Assembly: GCF_036588685.1 (NCBI RefSeq)
Contig: NC_086374.1
Coordinates: forward strand, 68,818,457 to 68,882,456
Length of the DNA: 64,000 nt
Direction: 5' to 3'
From: Mytilus trossulus
Taxonomy: Eukaryota > Mollusca > Bivalvia > Mytilida > Mytilidae
Below, in pieces: positions 56,441-64,000 of this stretch. The position numbers and the translations under genes were made by a program. The notes under the pieces were generated by a model. It made no database searches and had not been told where the DNA came from. It saw nothing but the letters and a program-made list of their open reading frames with translations. Positions within the stretch are counted from its first letter, which is position 1. Each line of letters begins with the position of its first letter.

Positions 56441-57455
56441 TTTTTTTAGCTAAAATCATGAAAACACGATTTTTATCCAGTTTTATTTAATTCACCTGTG
56501 CACTTTTTTGTGGGACCTCGTGTCATCATGCATGATAAATGTTATTGTCTGATGCAATTGTTTACGGAATAACATGTTAGCCAATCAGAATTACGTATTA
56601 TAATGAAACTAACATCTAATGTAATAATTTTAAAATAAGGAACAGTCAACAACACAAGTTTATTGATTGATTGAATGTTGGTTGCTTTATGCCGCATTAG
56701 CACAAAAAGGCTATATCGCGGCAAGTATATAGAATGACGTATACAAATAGGTCGACATGACTGAAATTGTCAATTGATCGATTTTTAAAGAAGTGCTTAT
56801 AGTGTATCTATAATTCCAAGCTTGGCAATACATATCTTCAAAACTATAATTGAGAACGAGAAACTCTGTGGAGCCAAACAAAATTTAACAAACAAACAAT
56901 GACCAAATATATTAGGGTGGCAAAATCATCAGTTGTCTCTTACTTGTAGATGTTGTAATTATAATTGCCCTCAAATGACAATGCTTACCCATTTTTATGA
57001 ACATTTGGACATTTTCTAAAGTAAATTATTTATAATGAATATACACTCAAACGCGGCTTAGCTTAGCGAAAGGTAGTGCGACGTAATCAGTCAAACAAAC
57101 TTTATTAGGTTAACTCTCTAAGGAACGATCGTTTCCATTGGTCAATTCAAACCTTCGACCTCACACCTTCGAAAATAGTACACACATACTATAACCAGAG
57201 ACATATATACATATATATGTCTCTGCTATAACGTTGAATTCACGTATCTGGTCAAGGTCGTTTAAAGCTTCCATCGACGTATTCACATACATGATGCCAA
57301 TCACAATTCTAACTTTTATAAATGTGCATGTTAAATTTATTTGTTTTTATAGTTTTCTGCAATTGGTAGTAAATAGTTTAAACTTTAAAATCTTAAGTTT
57401 TCACATCTAAATAATCAAATGTCTTCTCGAAACTTAATTCACATATTTTTTTTCA
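56441..57455. other. No gene recognised
   Basis: AT-rich. Palindromic AGAGACATATATACATATATATGTCTCT-like run at about 57200-57227. Confidence 0.4.
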
Positions 57456-57520
57456 TTTACTTCCCCCCCCCCCCCCCCCCCCCTCGGCCCCAAGTTGCTT
57501 ATCCTGCATTTTCTTTTACT
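57455..57520. repeat. Poly-C tract with family H fragment
   Basis: 21 C at 57463-57483, followed by CTTATCCTGCATTTTCTTTT as in family H. Confidence 0.6.
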
Positions 57521-57864
57521 CAATGGACTCGATGAATTAACGTTGTGATGAATTAACGTTGTACTTGAAAAATGAAACCGTACTTTACTACAAACACTTT
57601 TCATATTCTTTTCCAAGTTCTTATGTATTCGACATAGGATAGTGATTTTTTTCTGATTCCGTTTACTTGAAGAAAAAAAAAAATCCCGAAATTATAAGTA
57701 AATTAATAACATGTAACCAACCATGCTTTGTTAAGAAAAAACGGAGATGGCCAATCATGGCACAGGGGATGATTAAATGTAGTTTATAAACTCCAACGAT
57801 ATACTTCATTAGGCTTTGTTATTCTCGGTTGAAAAATGAACGTAAATTATATATTATAAATACT

Positions 57865-58050
57865 TATAGACCGTCAGTGGTTTTCCCGTTTAGATGGTTT
57901 TACACTAGTAATTTGGGGGACCTTTATAGCTTGTTGTTTAGTGACTCCGTGTTGAAGGCCGTAAATTGACCTATGATGGTTTACTTTTATAAATTGTTAT
58001 TTGGACGGGGAGTTGTCTCATTGGCACTCAAACCACATCTTCCCATAATG
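57865..58050 (-). mobile_element. Interspersed repeat family B, copy 8
   Basis: GTTTTCCCGTTTAGATGGTT, CCTTTATAGCTTGTTGTT, CTCCGTGTTGAAGGCCGT, AGTTGTCTCATTGGCACTCA, CCACATCTTCCC. Confidence 0.8.
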
Positions 58051-58110
58051 CATCTATGTAAATAGAAACAAACAGTTTTTATTCATTAAATCATTTAAAT
58101 GTATCTGTTA

Positions 58111-58267
58111 CAGTAAATAGGTGAAATTAGGAATTACATGTAATTACTGAAATTTAGGAATTACAGGTAATTCCTGATGCACTTAGTTAATACAAGTAAT
58201 TCCTAAATCTGCCCAGTTATTACCAGTAATTACTAATTTTAAAACGAATTTTTACACCTATTTACTG
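58111..58267. mobile_element. 157-bp MITE with perfect 13-bp TIRs
   Basis: CAGTAAATAGGTG (58111-58123) and CACCTATTTACTG (58255-58267). The interior is a series of GGAATTAC / GTAATTCC / TAATTACT words in both orientations. Confidence 0.85.
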
Positions 58268-58377
58268 ACTGCTTAAACAATGTTGTATTATGATCAGATG
58301 ATCAAAAGATATTGTCATAATAACTAGAAGATCAGTTAGTACTCTAAAAATATGGTATGGTTGATTTGTATTAAAAA

Positions 58378-58625
58378 TATCTTGAATAAATATGGACTTT
58401 CAAATATTTGGTTAAATCAAAGTAACTTTAGTTTTAATCCGAAATGGTTAAAGTTGAGCATTATACAGATAATTTTTGACCAATTCCAGCAGACATGGAA
58501 ATCAGAAATGGAAAATTTAACTTAAAAAACCACTTTGAGTTTGAAGAATATTTAGACTTATTACCTTGTAAAGATAAGATAACGTTATATAGGCTAAGAA
58601 CTGGAATGAACTGTTATGTGCATTA
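58378..58625 (+). pseudogene. LINE ORF2 (reverse transcriptase) C-terminal remnant
   Basis: One frame reads NKYGLSNIWLNQSNFSFNPK and IIFDQFQQTWKSEMENLT. After a stop/frameshift near 58522 it continues LKNHFEFEEYLDLLPCKDKI and TLYRLRTGMN. This resembles the post-RT C-terminal region of bivalve non-LTR retrotransposon polyproteins. By-eye similarity only; no RT catalytic motif is present here. Confidence 0.6.
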
Positions 58626-59534
58626 GCTTCGAGATATGAAAAACAAATTTTTGTTGTTGTTAAATCATTTATAAAAATGATATAGTGAAATTATAATTCA
58701 CTGTTAGCAGCCAATCTGGTTCTATTTTGTTAAATTAGCTAAGAAACAAGGTTGATGAGTTGTACACTTGCGAGTGAATATTAGGACCTCATTGCATACG
58801 TATTCATGTGACCTTCAATTCAACCCCGAGCTGGAGATGGGTTATTGATGTATTCAGCTATTAAAATTGTAAGAGTTTTGCAGAACAAATAGTCTCGCCT
58901 TCTTTTGCTGTTAATCGCAGGCTCAACAAAAAAAAAAAAAAAAAATAAGAATCAGTATTATGAGATACTTATTATAAGTGACTACGACATTGTTAGGATT
59001 ATAACCTGTCGTCAGTATGAAAGAAATTAAAAGTGGTTCATATATTCATCCGTATAAAATCGGCACATGTATTTTATGTTATCCTTATATTTCTCATCAT
59101 GCCGGGTACAAGATAATTGAGTTGCTGTATTCAAATAACTTAGAATAATATCCACCCCAATATTTGAAGTTAACAAAACCTTATTTATTTATTTTGACCA
59201 AAGGTTTGTAAACTATACAAATCATTGTTGTTACGTTCGTAGTAACATAGTAAATTCCATTGTCGGTCACCTATGTCAATTCACGTGCACACGACTACAT
59301 TGTTGTTGTATTTAAATCTTTCGGCCAATGCAAAAAGACGTAACAAGTTGTTTGTTTGTGATACGCCAGAATGTTATCAATGAACTATCAAACGCTAAAG
59401 TCGACTGCATTTCAGTATATAGAGAAAACAGCCAGAAATATTCCCTATTTTAGAACTATGAATCGGCAAACAAAACCGATTGAAGTTTCATAACAGAAGA
59501 GTATCAATAACGAAATTTAATCAATGGCACTGAG
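58626..59534. other. No gene recognised
   Basis: AT-rich; an A run at 58927-58945. Confidence 0.4.
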
Positions 59535-59538
59535 TTAA

Positions 59539-59811
59539 GGTGGTACCCAACACCTCTACTAAAATTAATTTGGCTCGTTTAATTTTTATAAAATTGTGAC
59601 AAAGTATTTACTTTGACCCTTTGACAATAATATACAAATTTCAAAAAATTTGAGCCAAGCATTTTATCAGAAAAATTACACTGGTTATATAGCAGTTTGA
59701 CAAACACTAATTTTGATCATTGAGAAGCTTAACATTCCCCTAACAACACAGCGTCATTAAAACGTTTAATTGATTTCACGTAGTTATTTCCCTGTAGTGT
59801 TAGGTACCACC
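59539..59811. mobile_element. TTAA-flanked MITE
   Basis: GGTGGTACCCAACAC at the left and GTGTTAGGTACCACC at the right are inverted. TTAA flanks both ends (59535-59538 and 59812-59815), as for piggyBac- or Kolobok-type elements. 273 bp, no ORF. Confidence 0.88.
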
Positions 59812-59928
59812 TTAAGAAGCCCCGGTATGAGTTTCTGTAATAATGAAATGCAAAGCTTTTTTATTTTGTTTCTCGTAGTATTACCATACAGCCAAATTTA
59901 GCATTCGTCTTAAATTTTCTTCAGAGTC

Positions 59929-60166
59929 GAAGCGAGAGACAAATATTCGATTTTTGGTCAACAAATGAGACACTACATGGTTTGATTGGTAATTCTGGTT
60001 GTTGTTTCGATAAATCTTTGATCAAATTGTGCACCAGTTTTAGGACGTGTCTACCATTTGAATTTCGTATTATGAATCTATCTACGTGATCCATATAACA
60101 ATGTCTTCCCATTATTAAATCTTGTCTAATGATATCGACTGTTTTTAGATATAACAAAATAAAAAC
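59929..60166 (-). CDS. Unrecognised open frame, possible exon
   Basis: The minus-strand frame, opened by a plausible acceptor (CTAAAAACAG), reads DIIRQDLIMGRHCYMDHVDR and LKLVHNLIKDLSKQQPELPI, ending LSLRL and TGA. No domain is recognised. It could be the last exon of an unidentified gene, a 5' exon of the CNBD2-like gene using an internal donor, or chance. Confidence 0.2.
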
Positions 60167-60916
60167 AGTCGTAATTTAAAGGGTTTTACCTAACTTTAAA
60201 GATAAATAATTCATTCATACATAAAATATTATTGGTTTATTGTATAAGATCTTAAAAGATGAAAGAATAAATATCAATAAGTCAATACAACATGATTTCT
60301 TGCGTTTGAAATTGAAATTAAATCTCACTTCAAGTACAGTTATTGATGCAATTAAACGGGGTTTAGTGCAGTCTTATCCTTTCTACATCTATTCACGGGT
60401 TTAGTTACTTCCTTTCAATTCGAAGTACATTTTAAAAAAATGAGTTTATTCACCTGTCTGTAAATACGAAAAGTTCTGAGAATAATATTATTGTAGTTAG
60501 ACAACAGTTTTAATTCACAGACAAAAACACGCACATGCAAAAAACAAGAATTTTCATATAAAGCTTTCTAAACTTGATTTCATTTGTTAGAATTTCAATC
60601 TTCAACAAACTAACTATTTCTTTAATGGTACTAGTAGGCCTTTTACAGTCCTAATTAATTGATCATCAACATTTATTATGGATGATCATGGAGTTTTTTG
60701 TGACATGCCCCGGATTCATTATTTATTTAGAATTGGATGATTACATCTAGATGTTCGACACCAGTAGAGCTTAAAATTCAAAACCGAGTCCATCTCAATG
60801 AAATATGTGATGCAGTATGCTTGGTCTTTTTTCCTTATACAAATTAGCTTTATTTTTTCTCAGTTCAGTGCTATAAGGGATTATTCTACAGTTGATTTGT
60901 GTAATGACCCACCACA
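60167..60916. other. No feature recognised
   Basis: AT-rich DNA. Confidence 0.4.
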
Positions 60917-61035
60917 CAGTGGCGGATCCATCCATTTACAAAAGGAGGAGGGTTCCAACAATACATGTCCCAATTAGAATGCATTGATCGACCAAATGAA
61001 TGGGGTTCTAGCCCCCTGGATCCACAACTGCCACA
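60917..61035. mobile_element. GTGGCGGATCCA-type short repeat (family J), copy 2
   Basis: CAGTGGCGGATCCATCC at one end and GGATCCACAACTGCCAC at the other form imperfect inverted ends. CGACCAAATGAATGGGGTTC matches copy 1. Confidence 0.65.
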
Positions 61036-61310
61036 GAGAATCTAACATGTCCAAAACGTATATACTCCGGAGTCAATGTCGGTAATTATGAAAATAGATT
61101 TTTGCTCGTTGTATATCTTTTTGATAATGATTCACATATGTAAAATAGTATTATTGTAAAATGTACTATAACCTATTTTTGTTACAATAACATGTACCAA
61201 ACCAATGACTGTTTTCTGTTCTGTTATTGGGCTGTTGTGATAACTTTCACACATTACCCGTTTCCATTCTTTTTTCTTATGCAATATTCCATAAATGTTT
61301 TTATTTTATT

Positions 61311-61605
61311 TTTTATGCCCCACCTACGATAGTAGAGGGGCATTACGATTTCTGGTCTGCGCGTCCGTTATATCGTCCGTTCGTTCGTCCGTCTGTCCCG
61401 TTTAAGGTTAAAACTTTTGGTCGAGGTAGTTTTTGATGAAGTTGAATTCGAATCAACCTGAAACTTAGTATATATGTTCCTTATGATATGATCTTTCTTA
61501 TTTCAATGCCAAATTAATCTTCTGACCCCAATTTCACGGTCCACTGAACATAGAAAATGATAGTGTGAGTAGGGCATCCGTGTACTGGGGACACATTCTT
61601 GTTTT
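61311..61605 (+). mobile_element. Interspersed repeat family E, copy 3
   Basis: TATGCCCCACCTACGATAGT, GTCCGTTCGTTCGTCCGTCT, ACGGTCCACTGAACATAGAA, GGGGACACATTCTTG. Confidence 0.85.
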
Positions 61606-62679
61606 AATATCTGTTGCTGATAAAATAAAGTATATTCGTGTCTTTATGTCTAAATGTTGCGTTTTATTCACAACCATAAAGTTAAATATTTTCTTTAATC
61701 TTATTTTTGATGTAAAGATGTTGACAAACATAAAATTTCTAATCTTTATTACATGTACATGTTTGGACAAGGATTAGATAATATAACAGAAATCTTAACA
61801 ACTTGTCCCCAAATATTTCAACTTCATAGGAATATGACCTCTTTATTCAACAACTCTTGCATACCACTTTATACAATTTTTATGTCAGCTTGATCTGGAA
61901 TAATCGTTTAATGTTTTCTATAAACCAATTTAGATAAATAATAAAATGATTTTATTAAATTATTGGTACTCGAAAATTTAATGTTTAAAAATTTTAGAGT
62001 AGTAAAGAGGTTTGTTTGGGTATTTATTACGAATTAGAGAGAACAAATTTTGAACTTTCAGAATTTGGCATATTAACGCGTTTAAGGTCACGTCAAAATA
62101 AACACGTGAAGTCTAATAAATTCACTGAAGATGTCTCAAAGAGTACTCTAGTAAGTGTTTTCTATTATGAATATTAAAGGGAGAGACACTGAAGATCTAT
62201 TACTTATCATCATAACCATGCCTGCACACAAATATTTATAAAATAAAATTAAAAACAATGCAACAGTTCATGAGAACAGTAATTTGTTGTACGCGATTTG
62301 TGACTTTAATTCCTCTTGCACTCATCTCTTAGACAGATGTTGTTTTCTGTTATGTTAATTTTTTTTTCTAATTATTAAAAAAAGAGTACGAGAGACACAA
62401 ACAATGTAGTTATCAAAAACATAGGTGCACTGCATGATGAGAGCTTTAAATTTTCATAGATATAAACGTACTATGTTTAAGTTTTGTCATTATAAAATAT
62501 CAGTATTGAAACATTTTCAAATTATGATCTCTGTAATATTTTTTTAACTTTATTTCAGTTGTACATTTTGAAAATTGTTTAATTATCTGAAGTAAAAAAT
62601 TTACAATTTAAATAGTTTAGTCTTCAGTGCACTTATATTCTCGGACTATTGGACCAAATGGTATATGTACCGAATGGTA
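61606..62679. other. No feature recognised
   Basis: AT-rich DNA; no splice-compatible exon recognised. Confidence 0.4.
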
Positions 62680-62950
62680 TATTTTGCGCCTGTCCCAAGT
62701 CAGGAGCCTCTGGCCTTTGTTAGTCTTGTATGATGTTAAATTTTAGTTTCTTGTGTATAATTCGGAGTTTAGTATGACGTCCATTATCACTGTACTATTA
62801 TGCATATTTTAGGGGCCAGCTGAAGGAGACCTGTGGGTGCGGGAATTCTCGCTACATTGAAGACCCATTGGTTGCCTTCGGCTGTTGTTTGCTCTATGGT
62901 CGGGTGGTTGTCGCTTTGACATATTCACCATTTCCTTTCTCAATTTTATT
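62680..62950 (-). mobile_element. Interspersed repeat family A, copy 5
   Basis: GCGCCTGTCCCAAGTCAGGA, GTATGACGTCCATTATCACT, GGTGCGGGAATTCTCGCTAC, TTGAAGACCCATTGGTTGCC. Confidence 0.85.
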
Positions 62951-63069
62951 CTTTCGATATACAACATTGGACTATATATGTATTAATTTTATCAATTCAT
63001 AAATCCTTGAATTTAAATCTGATCTGTCTTTTCTAATACTAGTATCATTAATCTTAGTATGTGTTACAT

Positions 63070-63345
63070 TTATCTTAATGACAGAACCAATAGATCTTGA
63101 TAAAATATGGAACTCAATAAAATACCCGTTTTATGATGTTTAAAAGGTGAAAAGACCCATAATACCGAGGTTTCATTTGTCCATTCGGAAATGATAGATA
63201 ACCGATCGAATTCGTTGTCTAATGGATTGTGGTATACATTGAAATGCTGTATACAATGTTGGTCAACTGATAATATTAAATATTTACTTTTATTGTTATA
63301 AAGCAATTCAGTTTTGGAAAAACAAATTCCAGATATATTCAACAA
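63070..63345 (-). other. Open frame of unknown status
   Basis: 91 codons on the minus strand without a recognisable domain (for example LDNEFDRLSIISEWTNETSV). Could be an exon or chance in AT-rich DNA. Confidence 0.15.
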
Positions 63346-64000
63346 AGGTACGCGATTTGAGACGGAGTGTCAGTTTTTTCTCCTTTCTCAACCGACGCCT
63401 ATGTTTCCTTTGCAACTGAAATTCACTCCACGTCTGCTTTGCCACAGACAATCACCGACTATACATATATATATACATACTGTATATTGATCACAAGCAC
63501 AGATACATTTCATCCACGATATCCGTAACATGTTCCATCACTGACCTTTCATTATTAAACATCAACTAAACGACGTTTTTAGTCGATTTAAGGAGAAAAA
63601 TTCTATTATTAGAATGAAAATACTAGGTGACTGCTAATGTACAAAATGATGCGAATTGAATGTGACAAAGCATTGTAATCAACACTAATGTACCTTTGTT
63701 TAAATTGATATTTTTCTGTTAAATAATTTACCCTTAATTATGGATTTTCCAATTAAATTATAATTTTACGTGGTTTTCACGGTACACGTCAAGTCGAGTT
63801 TCCGTAAAATTTGATTAAAACGGGCTTTTTATGTATTTACTTTAAGTGGCGCGAAAAGTCATATGCTGATTAATTAATCAGAAATAACATTTTCATATTT
63901 GCTAACAGTTTCTACAAATTTGTATAATCAATTCTAACTATGATATTTTAAATTAACACAATTGAGATTTACTTTATTGGTATTCCGGCGAATTTATTCC

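Noticed and set aside
56988..57020. 33-nt microexon that could join in phase to the CNBD2-like exon at 53244
   Set aside because: The borders fit, but the polypyrimidine tract is weak and such short matches arise by chance; no independent support.

Overview
This is AT-rich, intron-rich animal DNA, most likely from a bivalve mollusc and probably a mytilid mussel. That is inference, based on the mix of repeats (several short interspersed families, palindromic MITEs, long poly-C/poly-G tracts, a Ngaro-type YR retrotransposon end) and on the gene structures. No operon, prokaryotic or viral-genome features are present. One 100-N assembly gap lies at 34043-34142.

Layout. (1) 1-1784, plus strand: 3' end of a tyrosine-recombinase (Ngaro-like) retrotransposon, with an SGNH-hydrolase ORF followed by a B1-A2-B2 split-direct-repeat structure. 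(2) 3305-16819, minus strand: two tandem FAXC (failed axon connections homolog) genes. The upstream copy, FAXC-B, is complete in six exons (12200-16819, 285 aa). FAXC-A shows exons 1-3 (3305-10119); its exons 4-6 are not visible and would have to lie left of the window. (3) 17.9-27.3 kb: repeat-rich intergenic DNA, including a 4.03-kb non-autonomous element with ~0.4-kb terminal inverted repeats, clustered GATGACCGTAA motifs and a 5-bp flanking duplication. (4) 27352-38821, plus strand: a CIMIP2B (FAM166B)-type ciliary microtubule inner protein gene with six recognised exons; the start of exon 4 falls in the gap. (5) 41400-53244, minus strand: seven 3' exons of a CNBD2-like gene with two cyclic-nucleotide-binding domains, tail-to-tail with CIMIP2B. 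Its 5' exons were not found. (6) 53.3-64 kb: repeats, MITEs, a LINE fragment and two unrecognised open frames.

Every exon junction listed was checked for GT/AG borders and reading-frame phase. The introns are a dense record of transposition: hAT-, Tc/mariner- and TTAA-type MITEs with intact target duplications, tRNA-headed SINEs, and two hammerhead-ribozyme relics in CIMIP2B introns. CIMIP2B is an axonemal protein by family; CNBD2-type proteins have been linked to sperm. Their adjacency is suggestive only.
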